Origin: Mollicutes bacterium
GTDB taxonomy: Bacteria > Bacillota_I > Bacilli_A > Izemoplasmatales > Izemoplasmataceae
Direction of reading: 5' to 3'
NCBI GenBank assembly: GCA_003551455.1
Contig: PUMR01000026.1
Location: forward strand, 1 to 44,450
Length of the DNA: 44,450 bases
The notes beneath the pieces are model-generated. The model was not told where the DNA came from and searched no databases. It worked only from the letters and a program-made list of their open reading frames with translations. The stretch's first letter is position 1. Every line of letters starts with the position of its first letter. Below, one piece after another: positions 16,393 through 25,903 of the stretch. The translations under genes and the position numbers were made by a program.

Positions 16393-18225
16393 TCAATCTT
16401 CTTCGAGGGAGAGCACGGAAAGGAAGGCTTCCTGGGGCACATCGACCTTGCCGACACTCTTCATGCGGCGTTTGCCCTCCTTTTGTCTTTCGAGGAGCTT
16501 CTTCTTCCGGCTCACGTCCCCGCCGTAACATTTCGAGAGCACGTTCTTGCGGAGGGCCCGGATGGTCGAGCGGGCGACGATCCGGTTGCCGAGAGCCGCT
16601 TGCACGGGCACTTCGAACATCTGGCGGGGGATGAGTTCCTTGAGTCTTTCGGTGATGGCTTTTCCGCGTTTGTGGGCGAAATCGCGATGGACGATGAGAG
16701 AGAGCGCATCCACGGGCTCGTGGTTGATGAGGATGTCCATCCGGACGAGGTCGCTCTCTTTGTAACCTTTGAAATCGTAATCGAGCGACGCATAGCCTTT
16801 GGAGGACGATTTCAGCTTGTCGAAGAAGTCGTAGACGATCTCAAGCAGGGGGAGCTCATAAGCGAGTTCGACGCGATAATCGCCATAGTAGCGGGTGTCT
16901 TTGTAGATGCCGCGCTTGTTCTGGCAGAGTTCCATGATGTTGCCGACATACTCGCGCGGGCACATGATGGTCGCATTGACATAGGGTTCCTCGATCGATG
17001 CCACTTCGTCGGGGTCGGGGAGGAGACAGGGGTTGTCGACGGTGATGGTCCTGCCGTCTTTCCGATGCACATTGTAGACGACGCTCGGGGCCGTGGCGAT
17101 GAGACCGATATCGAACTCGCGCCGGATCCGTTCTTGGATGATCTCGAGATGGAGCGTGCCCAAGAATCCGCAACGGAAACCGAAGCCGAGCGCTTTCGAG
17201 TTCTCCGGCTCGAACATCAGACTCGCATCGTTCAGTTTCAGCTTCTCCAACGCCTCGCGGAGGTCGTTGTACTCGTTCGTGTCGATCGGGAAGAGGCCGC
17301 AATAGACCATCGATTTCATCGTCCGGTATCCGGGGAGCGGGGTCGCGGCGGGCTTTTCGGCATGGGTCACGGTGTCGCCGACCCGGACGTTCTCCACCGA
17401 CTTGATGGAAGCGACGAGATAGCCGACATCGCCCGGGGCGAGATAATCCTTGGGTTGGGGTTTGGGGGTGTTGACGCCGACCTCGCTCACTTCGTAGACC
17501 TTCTTGCTCGCCATCATGCGGATCATGTCGCCCTTCCGCAGGACGCCCTCCACCATGCGGATGGAGGGGATGACACCGCGATAGGGGTCATAGAGCGAAT
17601 CGAAAATGAGCGCCCGGAGGGGTTCTTCCGCTTCTCCCGCCGGCGCCGGTATCCTCTCGACCACGGCCGCGAGGACCTCGTCGATGCCCTCGCCCTCCTT
17701 GGCGCTGGCGAGCACCGCCTCGCTCGCGTCGAGACCGATGACCTCCTCGATGTCCTTTCTGACTTTCTCGACATCCGCGTTCGGGAGGTCGATCTTGTTG
17801 ATGACGGGGATGATCTCGAGGTCGTTGTCGAGGGCCAGATAGACATTGGCGAGGGTTTGCGCCTCGATGCCTTGCGCGGCATCGACGACCAGTATCGCCC
17901 CTTCGCACGCGGCGAGGCTCCGTGACACTTCATAAGTGAAATCGACATGCCCGGGCGTATCGATGAGATGGAGGATATAGTCTTCGTCGTCGGTGTGGCG
18001 ATAGAGTAGTTGCACGGCGTTCAGCTTGATGGTGATGCCGCGCTCCCTTTCGAGGTCCATCGAGTCGAGGAGTTGTTCCCGCATCTCCCGCGCGGTCACG
18101 GATCGCGTCTTCTCGAGAATCCTGTCGGCCAGGGTGCTCTTGCCATGGTCGATGTGGGCGATGATGGAGAAGTTGCGAATCCTTTTTTGCCGTTCTTTTA
18201 TCTTGCCGATATCGTTATTGTCCAT
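16393..18225 (-). CDS. lepA: Elongation factor 4 (LepA)
   Basis: The 610-residue product matches the usual LepA length of about 600. The ribosome-associated GTPase has G1 AHIDHGKST, switch RGITIK, G3 DTPGH, G4 NKID, EF-G-like domains II and III, and the LepA-specific C-terminal domain ([20 protein letters not shown]). LepA acts on stalled or initiating ribosomes. The ATG at 18225 follows GAAAGGAAG. It is followed closely by the acyltransferase, symporter, hemW, xerD and deoB genes, all on the same strand with overlaps or short gaps, so it likely heads a long operon together with the GNAT gene upstream. Confidence 0.97.
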   Translation of the reverse strand: MDNNDIGKIKERQKRIRNFSIIAHIDHGKSTLADRILEKTRSVTAREMREQLLDSMDLERERGITIKLNAVQLLYRHTDDEDYILHLIDTPGHVDFTYEVSRSLAACEGAILVVDAAQGIEAQTLANVYLALDNDLEIIPVINKIDLPNADVEKVRKDIEEVIGLDASEAVLASAKEGEGIDEVLAAVVERIPAPAGEAEEPLRALIFDSLYDPYRGVIPSIRMVEGVLRKGDMIRMMASKKVYEVSEVGVNTPKPQPKDYLAPGDVGYLVASIKSVENVRVGDTVTHAEKPAATPLPGYRTMKSMVYCGLFPIDTNEYNDLREALEKLKLNDASLMFEPENSKALGFGFRCGFLGTLHLEIIQERIRREFDIGLIATAPSVVYNVHRKDGRTITVDNPCLLPDPDEVASIEEPYVNATIMCPREYVGNIMELCQNKRGIYKDTRYYGDYRVELAYELPLLEIVYDFFDKLKSSSKGYASLDYDFKGYKESDLVRMDILINHEPVDALSLIVHRDFAHKRGKAITERLKELIPRQMFEVPVQAALGNRIVARSTIRALRKNVLSKCYGGDVSRKKKLLERQKEGKRRMKSVGKVDVPQEAFLSVLSLEED

Positions 18226-18250
18226 GTCGATCTTCCTTTCCAAACATGCA

Positions 18251-18823
18251 TCAGTGTCCCGAGTAGGTGCCCTTTTCCGGGACGCGGTCGGGATGAAGCT
18301 TTTTGAAAGCGTCCTTCGTGATCCGGTATTCGACGCTTGTCCGCTTTCTTCCCAGCTGGTCGGTCCAGGCATCCTTCTTGATAGCCGTCCGGTCGAATCC
18401 GAGGGATTCATACACATGCTGGGCACGGGTGTTTTCCACCATGGTGTCGAGCTCGATCCTTGCGGCGCCCAGATCGAAGAGCACATGGGCCATGAGCGTC
18501 TTCAGAGCGTCGGGTCCGAGACCCTTGCCCTGCGCGGCGGCTTCGCATATCTTGATGCCGATGACGCCGGTGGCATCGTCTTTGAATGAAGAGCTCATCT
18601 CGCCGACGGCCGTGCCGGAAGCGTCTTCCAGGATGTAGACGCGATGGGCCTTTTTGTCGTCCCATTGACGTCGCAGTCTCTTCTTCAGTCGTTCCCGGTC
18701 GGTCGCGAGTCCTTTTGGGAATCCCGCATGTTCCATGATGTCGCCATCCGCCCACCAATCGGCGAGCATGTCGGCATCGTCCTCACGGGCGAGACGGATA
18801 CGCACCTTTTCTCCTGTCAACAT
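18251..18823 (-). CDS. GNAT-family N-acetyltransferase
   Basis: The protein is 190 residues from the ATG at 18823, with GGAAGGAAGG 8 nt upstream. It resembles the RimJ/RimL-type acetyltransferases (Acetyltransf_3): it opens with [18 protein letters not shown], has the acetyl-CoA binding pyrophosphate loop [10 protein letters not shown], and ends the domain with the typical [20 protein letters not shown]. The acceptor is unknown: protein N-termini, antibiotics and small metabolites are all possible. It lies 25 nt upstream of lepA in the same direction. Confidence 0.88.
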   Translation of the reverse strand: MLTGEKVRIRLAREDDADMLADWWADGDIMEHAGFPKGLATDRERLKKRLRRQWDDKKAHRVYILEDASGTAVGEMSSSFKDDATGVIGIKICEAAAQGKGLGPDALKTLMAHVLFDLGAARIELDTMVENTRAQHVYESLGFDRTAIKKDAWTDQLGRKRTSVEYRITKDAFKKLHPDRVPEKGTYSGH

Positions 18824-18907
18824 GAAGAACGCCTTCCTTCCGTGTTTCACGGCATATACCCATTTTATCACAAGGCGCCTTCGGGAAAAAGTGGAAAGTT
18901 CATGAAA

Positions 18908-18937
18908 CAAAAAGACACCGGAGCGGACTCCGATGTC
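18908..18937 (-). terminator. Terminator of rnpB
   Basis: The stem GACATCGGAG / CTCCGGTGTC (G-T pairs allowed) is followed on the minus strand by TTTTTG. It directly follows the 3' end of the RNase P RNA. Confidence 0.85.
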
Positions 18938-18941
18938 TTTT

Positions 18942-19297
18942 GACATCGCGCGTCTGTAAGCCATGTTCTGTACCCTTCCGGGTGGCGACCATTTATCTGT
19001 GCGCCAGCGCACCCCTTCGCCGGTTCATTTCCCGTTGAAGGGCGCCCCTACCATAATTTGGGTTTCTAGCTCGCGGGGTTTACCCGTTCCACCCCGGGTG
19101 TTTCCACCCGGACTCGTCTCTGTGGCACTTTTACAGGTACTCACGCCCCGAAGGCACGCTTTCCCGGCCGTCGCCCCGAACGGGGCGCATGGCGTTATGG
19201 TTTCCGCCATCACGATCACTACGGGCGTCGCAGCCCGTGCTAGCATGGACTTTCCTAACGTCCCCGAAGGACGCTCGGTCGCCCGACGCGCGATGTT
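18942..19297 (-). ncRNA. rnpB: RNase P RNA, type B
   Basis: The minus strand carries the hallmarks of the catalytic RNA that matures tRNA 5' ends. Near the 5' end is GGAAAGTCCATGCTAGCAC, in the middle are AGTGCCACAGAGACGAGTC and GGTGGAACGGGTAAACCCC, and near the 3' end is ACAGAACATGGCTTACAG. The terminal helix P1 is formed by AACATCGCGCGTC (19297-19285) with GACGCGCGATGTC (18954-18942). The ATGGTAGGGGCGCCC / GGGAAATGAACCGG region is typical of the B-type fold of Bacillota. The length is about 356 nt. Exact ends are inferred from P1. Confidence 0.95.
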
Positions 19298-19310
19298 TCC
19301 TTCTATTATC

Positions 19311-19316
19311 ATTATA
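19311..19316 (-). promoter_or_regulatory. -10 element of rnpB
   Basis: A perfect TATAAT on the minus strand lies 14 nt before the start of the P1 helix of rnpB and just after the pnp stop codon. The -35 region is weak by eye. Confidence 0.6.
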
Positions 19317-19330
19317 CCATATGTGTCGGA

Positions 19331-21583
19331 TTATTGTTTCTTGTCGTCTTTCTTGGGGGACGGTCCCGGTCCCCGTCTGTCGGGACGGCGTTTCCTGTCG
19401 CGCGGTGGTCGCTTGTCCTTGTTTTGACTACCGCGCTCAGGCTTTTTTGGCGCTTTGCCCTCCCCGGGCTTGGGTTTCGGCAATGTGGCCTTGCGGGAGA
19501 GGTCGATGCGGCCGCGGTCGTCGATGCCGATGACCTTGACGTCGACTTTGTCGCCGAGTTTGACGACGTCCTCGACGCGTCCCACGCGTTCATGGGCGAG
19601 TTTCGAGATGTGGCAGAGGCCGTCGGTGCCGCGCCAGAGTTCGATGAAAGCGCCGAATTTCTCGATTCGCACGACCTTGCCGCGGTAGACCTCGCCGACC
19701 TTGGCGACCCGGACGATGTCCTCGATCTCTTTCATGGCGCTGTATATGGGTTCCATCTCGGTGTGCATGATCGTGACCCGTCCGTCCTGCTCGATGTCAA
19801 TGCTGACATCGTCGTTGCTGTCGATGATTTCGTTGATCACCTTGCCGCCGGGGCCGATGACGTCGCGGATCTTCTCGGGGTCGATGACCATGATCTTGAC
19901 CTTGGGAGCATATTTCGAGACTTCCTCGCGGGGTTCGGGGATGGTCTCTAACATGTTGTCGAGGACTTTCATGCGGGCTTCGTGCGCCTGCTTGAGGGCT
20001 TTCTTGAGGATGTCCTTGGAAAGCCCCTTGACCTTGATATCCATCTGCAAGGCGGTGATGCCCTCTTTGGTGCCGGCGACTTTGAAGTCCATGTCGCCGA
20101 CATGGTCCTCGAGGCCCTGGATGTCGGTGAGGATACGATGCGTGTCGCCATCGATCACGAGACCCATGGCGATGCCCGCGACCGGCGCGTCGATGGGGAC
20201 ACCGGCGGCCATGAGGCTCAAACAGCCGGCGCAGATCGAGGCTTGCGAGGTCGAACCGTTGCTCTCGAGGATCTCACTGACGATGCGGACCGTGTAGGGG
20301 AAGTCCTCTTCATCGGGCATGACCTGCAAGAGGGCTTTCTCTCCGAGCGCGCCATGGCCGATCTCCCTTCGTTTCGGGGGGCCGTAGCGGCCGGTCTCGC
20401 CCACACTGTAGGGCGGAAAGTTGTAATGGAGCATGAAGCGCTTGTTCTCGGTCTCGGCGATGCCGTCGATGATCTGGTGTTCGCGGAGCGCGCCGAGCGT
20501 CGTGATGGAGACGGCTTGTGTCTGGCCGCGGGTGAACATCGCGCTGCCGTGGGTGCGTTCGAAGACGTCGATTTCCGAATGGAGTTCGCGGAGTTCGTTC
20601 AATTCGCGACCGTCGGGACGCTTGCCCTCTTCGACGATGAGGCGCCGCACTTCGCCGGCGACGATGTCGTCGATGTGGGTGTGGGCGTCGCTGACCTTCT
20701 TCCGCTTTTCCTCTTCGTCGAGTGACTCGAAAGCCTTCTCGAGGGTCTCCTCGGTCTTTTCCTTGACCGCGGTGACGATGTCGCTCCGGGTCTCTCTGTC
20801 AAACGTGCTCACGGCTTTCAAGAGCCTCTCCTTGAAGGAGTCGTCGACGAGACGCACGGCGTCTTCGTCCAAGGATTCCGGCGCGTAATCCATCTTCTCT
20901 TCGCCGATTTCGGCGACGATCTCCTTTTGGAACCGGCAGAGTTTCTTGATCCATTCGTGGGCGAACATCATCGCTTCGACCATGTCGTCCTCGGGCACCT
21001 GCTTGGCGCCGGCCTCGACCATGTTGATGGCATCTTCCGTCCCGGCGACGGTGAGATCGATGTCGGAATGCTCGAGGTCGTCCTCGGTCGGGTTCAGCAC
21101 GAAATCACCGTTGACACGGCCGACGACAACCCCCGCGACGGGACCGGCGAATGGTAGATGGCTCAAAGCGAGGGTGAGGCTGCTTCCGAACATCGCCGCC
21201 ATCGGTGGCGAATAGTCGTAGTTGCCGCTCATGACCGTGTTGATGATCTGGATCTCGTGACGGAAGCCGTCGGGGAAGAGCGGCCGGAGGGGACGGTCGA
21301 TCATTCTCGAGACGAGGGTCTCGAGCTCCGAGGGTTTCCCCTCGCGTTTGAAAAAGCCTCCGGGGATCTTCCCGGCCGCATAGAGTTTCTCGGTGTAGTT
21401 CACCATCAGCGGGAAAAAGGGCATATCCGTCGGTTCTTTCGACGCCTGCATGGCGGTGAGGACGGCTGTGTCGTTGTAGCGGATCATCGCTGCGGATGTC
21501 GCCTGTCTCGCCACGCCGCCGAGTTCGACCTTGAGGGTCCTGCCGTCAAGGTCCATTTCGTAGACTTTCGTTTCTGGCAACAT
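19331..21583 (-). CDS. pnp: Polyribonucleotide nucleotidyltransferase (PNPase)
   Basis: The 750-residue enzyme degrades RNA 3' to 5' by phosphorolysis. It shows two RNase PH domains (first with FFKREGKPSELETLVSRMIDRP, second with EGKRPDGREL, RGQTQAV and SICAGCLSLMAAGVPI), then a KH domain (DPEKIRDVIGPGGKVINEI, about residues 560-620) and an S1 domain (GEVYRGKVVRIEKFGAFIEL). After S1 there is a low-complexity basic tail of about 50 residues rich in Lys, Arg and Pro. Its leader on the minus strand is a purine-rich run containing AGAGGA as ribosome binding site. In Bacillota pnp often follows rpsO directly; here four other genes and a separate transcript lie in between. Confidence 0.97.
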   Translation of the reverse strand: MLPETKVYEMDLDGRTLKVELGGVARQATSAAMIRYNDTAVLTAMQASKEPTDMPFFPLMVNYTEKLYAAGKIPGGFFKREGKPSELETLVSRMIDRPLRPLFPDGFRHEIQIINTVMSGNYDYSPPMAAMFGSSLTLALSHLPFAGPVAGVVVGRVNGDFVLNPTEDDLEHSDIDLTVAGTEDAINMVEAGAKQVPEDDMVEAMMFAHEWIKKLCRFQKEIVAEIGEEKMDYAPESLDEDAVRLVDDSFKERLLKAVSTFDRETRSDIVTAVKEKTEETLEKAFESLDEEEKRKKVSDAHTHIDDIVAGEVRRLIVEEGKRPDGRELNELRELHSEIDVFERTHGSAMFTRGQTQAVSITTLGALREHQIIDGIAETENKRFMLHYNFPPYSVGETGRYGPPKRREIGHGALGEKALLQVMPDEEDFPYTVRIVSEILESNGSTSQASICAGCLSLMAAGVPIDAPVAGIAMGLVIDGDTHRILTDIQGLEDHVGDMDFKVAGTKEGITALQMDIKVKGLSKDILKKALKQAHEARMKVLDNMLETIPEPREEVSKYAPKVKIMVIDPEKIRDVIGPGGKVINEIIDSNDDVSIDIEQDGRVTIMHTEMEPIYSAMKEIEDIVRVAKVGEVYRGKVVRIEKFGAFIELWRGTDGLCHISKLAHERVGRVEDVVKLGDKVDVKVIGIDDRGRIDLSRKATLPKPKPGEGKAPKKPERGSQNKDKRPPRDRKRRPDRRGPGPSPKKDDKKQ

Positions 21584-21685
21584 GTCTTTTTTTCCTCTTT
21601 TCTTCTCTTCTTTTCTATTATTCTTTATCTAATCTCATATAATACCATAAACTGCCTGTTTCGTACAGTAAGGAAAGCTGGCACG

Positions 21686-21710
21686 AAAAACCGTCCCGGT
21701 CGGGACGGTT
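21686..21710 (-). terminator. Terminator of the anchored-protein gene
   Basis: The perfect stem AACCGTCCC / GGGACGGTT with a 4-nt loop is followed on the minus strand by TTTTTCG, 21 nt after the stop of the 21731 gene. Confidence 0.85.
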
Positions 21711-21730
21711 CAATCAGCACGGATATGTTG

Positions 21731-22321
21731 TCAAGAAGCTTCTTCGAGATAGATCGGCAACTGCTCTTCGGGGAAGGTTCCGCGATTCGCGTCAAAGAGG
21801 AGCCGGACATCGAAGCCCATACCCTCGATGAACTCCCTGTTTTCCTCATAGATGGCTTCGAGCCGTTGGCGTTCTTGGTGCATCTCGGTTTCGAGCTCGT
21901 GGAGGTCCTCTTCGAACTCCCGGACCGCATCCTGGTATTTCTGCCGGTCCGTATAGAGCATGATGTCGAAGTCGGGGTCCGCTTTCTTGTCGTAATAATA
22001 GGAGGCGATGGCATACGCGGTCACGCCGTCGTGTTCATAGACGAAGAAATACATGACGGCTTCGGCATAGATGCTCTCCCAGGCCGTCTCCGTGGGAAGT
22101 CCGAGGTGGAGGTCCGCTTTCAATGCGACCCACTCGAGGCTCTCGAGGTGGATTTCGCCGCCTTTTTCGGCCTTCAGGAGTGCGACGACCTCCGGCGCAT
22201 GCTTGTGAGCGATCTCTTCGGATTCCGTATCGGGGGTGTAAGGGGGCTCGCGCGTCAAGGCGATAAAGATCACGGTGGCGATGAACACGCCGAGCGTGGT
22301 GAACAATAGCAGTTTCTTCAA
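21731..22321 (-). CDS. Membrane-anchored or secreted protein of unknown function (196 aa)
   Basis: The protein starts MKKLLLFTTLGVFIATVIF, an N-terminal signal or anchor helix with no lipobox cysteine, and the remainder is acidic and predicted outside the membrane. It includes YEHDGVTAYAIASYYYDKK and a long helical acidic stretch (DAVREFEEDLHELETEMHQE). The start codon is TTG at 22321, supported by AAGGAGGG 7 nt upstream. It has its own strong promoter and its own terminator, so it is a single-gene unit. No family is recognised. Confidence 0.75.
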   Translation of the reverse strand: MKKLLLFTTLGVFIATVIFIALTREPPYTPDTESEEIAHKHAPEVVALLKAEKGGEIHLESLEWVALKADLHLGLPTETAWESIYAEAVMYFFVYEHDGVTAYAIASYYYDKKADPDFDIMLYTDRQKYQDAVREFEEDLHELETEMHQERQRLEAIYEENREFIEGMGFDVRLLFDANRGTFPEEQLPIYLEEAS

Positions 22322-22370
22322 GTCGGTACCCTCCTTGTTGTGGGGGGTGAACTGTCGGTCCTATTTGCGC

Positions 22371-22399
22371 ATTATACGCCAAGACCGGGAAAATTGCAA
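22371..22399 (-). promoter_or_regulatory. Promoter of the anchored-protein gene
   Basis: On the minus strand TTGCAA (22399-22394) and a perfect TATAAT (22376-22371) are spaced by 17 nt, about 50 nt upstream of the TTG start. Confidence 0.75.
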
Positions 22400-22447
22400 T
22401 GCCGTGCGTCAAGAGTTGCGAGAAAAACGGAGCAGGTGTTCCTTCCC

Positions 22448-22891
22448 TCATCCCGTGAGGAGGAAGAGGACATGGAAGAGGGCGGTCAACACCACGAGAA
22501 CGACCGTGAACAAAGCGATGATCATTGACAGATGCGCGAACGTCCGGGCCGTCTCGTCCCGGGCCCCCTCGTTCCAGAGGCGCTGGAGACCCGCTTTGAC
22601 GACAAAGCTCGCCGCGACCGCCAAGGCCGCGCCAAAGCCCAACGGAGCGAGAAGCCAGACGGGAAGGCGCTCGAGGATGACAGGAAGCGCCACTACGAAG
22701 GCGGCGAGGGCGAGCAGGACGGCGAAGGCCGTCAAGGCGAAAGCCTGGATCCTTTGTGCTTTGAGCCGCACGGGGACAGGATCATCTTTCTTTCTTCCGG
22801 TATCGCGGTTTTCGTCCCCGTCATCCTTTCGCGAGTCCCGGAAGGCCCCTCCGGCGGTGCCAGGATTGAATATCGCTCTTCGCTTTCGCAT
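22448..22891 (-). CDS. Small multi-span membrane protein (147 aa)
   Basis: The protein has a charged N-terminal region (RKDDGDENRDTGRKKDD) followed by three to four hydrophobic segments (AFALTAFAVLLALAAFVVAL, WLLAPLGFGAALAVAASFV, MIIALFTVVLVVLTALFHVL). The ATG at 22891 is preceded by GGGAGGTG with a 6-nt spacer. It is 29 nt downstream of the UPF0316 gene on the same strand and probably the end of the transcript that begins with the AI-2E-type permease. I recognise no family; the arrangement suggests a small integral membrane protein. Confidence 0.7.
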   Translation of the reverse strand: MRKRRAIFNPGTAGGAFRDSRKDDGDENRDTGRKKDDPVPVRLKAQRIQAFALTAFAVLLALAAFVVALPVILERLPVWLLAPLGFGAALAVAASFVVKAGLQRLWNEGARDETARTFAHLSMIIALFTVVLVVLTALFHVLFLLTG

Positions 22892-22920
22892 GGAAGACAC
22901 CTCCCTCGGCATAGAATCGA

Positions 22921-23463
22921 TCATTTCCTGAGGATTCCATACCCGCCATAGACGGGCCGGATGTCGTTGACGGTGATCATCATCCGCTCGTCGTAGGATT
23001 GCAGGAGGTCCAAGGTCGGCCGCATCTCCTTGCGGGGGATGTGGAGGATGATGATCTCTTTGCGGTCCTCTTTGCCGTAGGCGTCGGTCGCGGTGACACC
23101 GAACCCCCGTTCACGGAGTTCGAGGGAAATCTTTTTGCCGAGTTCTTTGCGCACGATGGCTTCGACACGGATGGTGCCCACGGCGAGTTTGTCCTCGATC
23201 ATGGTGCCGAAATAGTTGCCCAGAGCGAAGGCGAGCGCATAGACGACCACCTTGAAGGGGTCGCTCATGATGTCGGTGAGAATCGTCACGGCGAGGACCA
23301 CCCACAAGAGCACCTCGAAGAAGGCCATGAAAGCGCCGATGAGCTTCTCGCCTTTGGTGATGAGAACGATCCGCACGGTCGAGATGGAGACCTCGATGAT
23401 CTTGCCGAAAAAGATGAATGAATAGAGGAAGAGGGGATGGACGGTGTCGAGAAGTTCGCTCAT
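22921..23463 (-). CDS. UPF0316 / DUF5698-DUF2179 membrane protein
   Basis: The protein is 180 residues from the ATG at 23463 (AAAGGGG upstream). Three N-terminal membrane segments (LFLYSFIFFGKIIEVSIST, AFMAFFEVLLWVVLAVTIL, VVVYALAFALGNYFGTMIE) with STVRIVLITKGEK between them match the UPF0316 family. The C-terminal cytoplasmic DUF2179 domain (GFGVTATDAYGKEDRKEIII, IPRKEMRPTLDLLQSYD) is often attached to such proteins. DUF2179 domains are thought to sense small ligands, but the function is not established. It overlaps no gene and starts 5 nt upstream of the end of the amidohydrolase frame. Confidence 0.85.
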   Translation of the reverse strand: MSELLDTVHPLFLYSFIFFGKIIEVSISTVRIVLITKGEKLIGAFMAFFEVLLWVVLAVTILTDIMSDPFKVVVYALAFALGNYFGTMIEDKLAVGTIRVEAIVRKELGKKISLELRERGFGVTATDAYGKEDRKEIIILHIPRKEMRPTLDLLQSYDERMMITVNDIRPVYGGYGILRK

Positions 23464-23467
23464 CTTG

Positions 23468-24640
23468 TCAATCCCCTTTCTTGTGGACGCTTTTTCCTTC
23501 GATGTAGACCGTCTCGGGAGAGGACATGATATCGAAAGGATCACCGTCCCAGATGACGAGGTCGGCATCCTTCCCCTTTTGCAAAGAACCGACCCTGTCA
23601 TCGATTCCGTTGATCTCGGCGGCCCTCTTCGTCACGGCTTGGAGGGCTTCCTCACGGGAAAGTCCCGCTTTCACATAGAGGGCGGCCTGCACCATGGTGA
23701 AAGCCGAAGCCACGACCGGATGGTCGGTCATGATAGCGAAAGGGACGCCCTTTTCGGCGAGGATGCGTCCGCTTTCGAAGGAAAGCTGCGCGGTCTCGTA
23801 TTTCCCGGGGAAACCCATCGTCGGTCCGAGGATAACGGGCAGACCGCTCTCTTTGATGGTGTCGGCGATGAGATAGGCTTCGGTGGCGTGGTCGATACTC
23901 GCTTTGAGACCGAACTCTTCCACGATGCGGACCGCCGTCATGATGTCGTCGGCCCGGTGGGCGTGGATTTTCACCGGCATGCCCTCGAACACCCGTTTCA
24001 GACTGTGCAGTTTCATGTCGAAAGCGGGTTTCTTGGCGTCATCTTCACCCGCTTCATAGGCATCGAGGGCCTCTTTGTATTCTTTCGCCCGGATGAGCCA
24101 TTCCCGCATGATGGCGGCGGAAGCCATCCGCGTGGAGGGGCTCTTCTTCTTTTCCGCATATACGCGTTTGGGATTCTCGCCGAGCGCCATCTTCATGCAG
24201 ACCTCGTCTTTGAAGACCATCCGGCCGACGAGGTCGCCGTGGGTCTTCATCGCACAAAAGGTCCCGCCGATGATGTTGGCGCTGCCGGGACCGGCGACGA
24301 CGGTGGTCACGCCGGCGGCGAGCGTCCTCCGAAAGGAACGGTCCCGGGGATTGACGGCATCGAGACCCCGGAGCTCCGGATAGACGGGGTCGGTCATCTC
24401 GTTGACGTCGTCCCCCTCGAAACGGACGCCTTCCTCGATGAGTCCGAGATGACAGTGGGCATCGACGAGACCGGGGGTGACGATTCTCCCTTCGGCGTCG
24501 ATGATGTCGAATCCTTCGAAGCGATTGGCGTCGAAGTCGGTTCCGGTCTCGAGGATTCTGCCTTCCTTGACGGCGACATAGCCGTTTGCGAGTGCTTCGC
24601 CCTCCATGGTGTGCAGAAGGGCGTTCTTGATCACGAACAT
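23468..24640 (-). CDS. Imidazolonepropionase-like metal-dependent amidohydrolase
   Basis: This 390-residue protein has the TIM-barrel amidohydrolase layout: a short N-terminal beta-sandwich (MFVIKNALLHTMEGE), the metal motif HxH at residues 62-64 (LVDAHCHLG), a KIHAHRADD strand, SIDHATEAYLIAD, and the late TDHPVVASAF with the catalytic Asp, closing with GSLQKGKDADLVIWDGDPFD. Such enzymes cleave cyclic amides or dipeptide-like substrates; the substrate here is unknown. Its ATG immediately follows the stop of the AI-2E-type permease gene, so the two are co-transcribed and perhaps functionally linked. Confidence 0.88.
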   Translation of the reverse strand: MFVIKNALLHTMEGEALANGYVAVKEGRILETGTDFDANRFEGFDIIDAEGRIVTPGLVDAHCHLGLIEEGVRFEGDDVNEMTDPVYPELRGLDAVNPRDRSFRRTLAAGVTTVVAGPGSANIIGGTFCAMKTHGDLVGRMVFKDEVCMKMALGENPKRVYAEKKKSPSTRMASAAIMREWLIRAKEYKEALDAYEAGEDDAKKPAFDMKLHSLKRVFEGMPVKIHAHRADDIMTAVRIVEEFGLKASIDHATEAYLIADTIKESGLPVILGPTMGFPGKYETAQLSFESGRILAEKGVPFAIMTDHPVVASAFTMVQAALYVKAGLSREEALQAVTKRAAEINGIDDRVGSLQKGKDADLVIWDGDPFDIMSSPETVYIEGKSVHKKGD

Positions 24641-25795
24641 CTAATCTTCATCTCCTTTGTCGTCTTGGGGTCGGGTGGAACCGTGGTTCGCATGGATTTT
24701 CGCCTTCTCCGTTTCATCAAGACGGATTCTTTCTTCATGCAGTTCCTTCAGATAGCGGATGGTCTCTCGTATCATCCCGGTGATGGGGATGGCGAGGATG
24801 ACGCCCACGACGCCGAAGAGATAGCCGAAGAACACGAAAGCGGAAAGGACGAGGAGCGGGTGGAGTTTCGTCTCCTTGCCCATGATCAGGGGTTGGGCGA
24901 CATTGTTCTGGATGAGCTGGCCGATGACGACGGTCACGGCGATGGCCAAGGGGGCGAAATCACCGAAAAGCAGCGTCTCGTCGGTGAGTGAATAGAGCAC
25001 CGGCAGGAGCATCGCGATGAAAGGCCCGACATAGGGCACGATGTCGAAGAAGCCGAGCATGAAGCCGAAAAGGAAGCTCCGCTGCCGGAAGCCGAGGATG
25101 AAGAAGACGATGGTGAAGACGATGGCCATCACGAACATCGTGAGGAAACGGCCGTTGAAGTATTCTTCGACCACGCGGTTCGCCCTCCCGGTGAGCTCGA
25201 TGACATGTTTGCGGGCGCGCTTGGGAAAGACCATCACGATGGCCTCGTAGATGCGCTTTCGGTCATTGAGGATGAAAAAGAGGAAGACCGGGACCAGCAC
25301 GATGGTGATGACGATGACGGTGAGGCTCTGGAAGAGGGCTAAAAAATCGATCTCGATGCCGTCGATGTTCTCCCAGGAGACGAGGTCCCGGATGTATTCA
25401 TAGACACGGCGGAAAAACGTGTTCTCGCCCAAGAAATCGTCGATGGCGGCGACGACCCGCGGCCAGTCGTTCTCGATGAAGGCGACCGCCTGGGTGTAGA
25501 TGAGACTGCCGGCATAGCGGAAAAAGAAGAAAAGGAGCACACCGACACCGCCGAAGACGATGCCCGTGTTCAAAAGCCGGTTTCGCTGTTTGATCCTTCT
25601 CTCGAGGAGCCGGAAAAGGGGCGCGAGCAGATAACTGATGAATAGCGCGATGGAAAAGGGGAGCACGATCGCCATCATGGCTTGGACGAAACGTTCCACA
25701 AAATCAGGGAAAAGGGTCCGGAAAAGCAAAAGCACAAGCAGCACGAGGGCGACAAGGGCGAGATTCACGAGCACTCTCTTCTTCGGTTCGGTCAT
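24641..25795 (-). CDS. AI-2E family (PF01594-type) permease
   Basis: A 384-residue membrane protein with about eight hydrophobic segments and family marks of the AI-2E/YhhQ-YdiK group: LFISYLLAPLFRLLERR in the first third, FNGRFLTMFVMAIVFTIVFFILG in the middle and FDIVPYVGPFIAMLLPVLYSL, then IQNNVAQPLIMGKETKLHPLLVL. Members range from AI-2 exporters to Na+/H+ antiporters, so the substrate is not assigned. GAAGGAGGGACC precedes the ATG. A perfect TATAAT at 25845-25840 on the minus strand, just after the rpsO terminator, could start this transcript. Confidence 0.88.
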   Translation of the reverse strand: MTEPKKRVLVNLALVALVLLVLLLFRTLFPDFVERFVQAMMAIVLPFSIALFISYLLAPLFRLLERRIKQRNRLLNTGIVFGGVGVLLFFFFRYAGSLIYTQAVAFIENDWPRVVAAIDDFLGENTFFRRVYEYIRDLVSWENIDGIEIDFLALFQSLTVIVITIVLVPVFLFFILNDRKRIYEAIVMVFPKRARKHVIELTGRANRVVEEYFNGRFLTMFVMAIVFTIVFFILGFRQRSFLFGFMLGFFDIVPYVGPFIAMLLPVLYSLTDETLLFGDFAPLAIAVTVVIGQLIQNNVAQPLIMGKETKLHPLLVLSAFVFFGYLFGVVGVILAIPITGMIRETIRYLKELHEERIRLDETEKAKIHANHGSTRPQDDKGDED

Positions 25796-25874
25796 CCGGA
25801 TGGTCCCTCCTTCATCGGGGCCTTCTCATTCACAACCCCATTATAACAAACTTCACCCTTGATGGGGAAAGGCG

Positions 25875-25903
25875 AAAAAAAATAAGCGCCGAAGCGCTTA
25901 TTT
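25875..25903 (-). terminator. Terminator of rpsO
   Basis: A 10-bp perfect stem (AAATAAGCGC / GCGCTTATTT) with a TTCG tetraloop is followed on the minus strand by a run of eight T. It overlaps the rpsO stop codon. Confidence 0.92.
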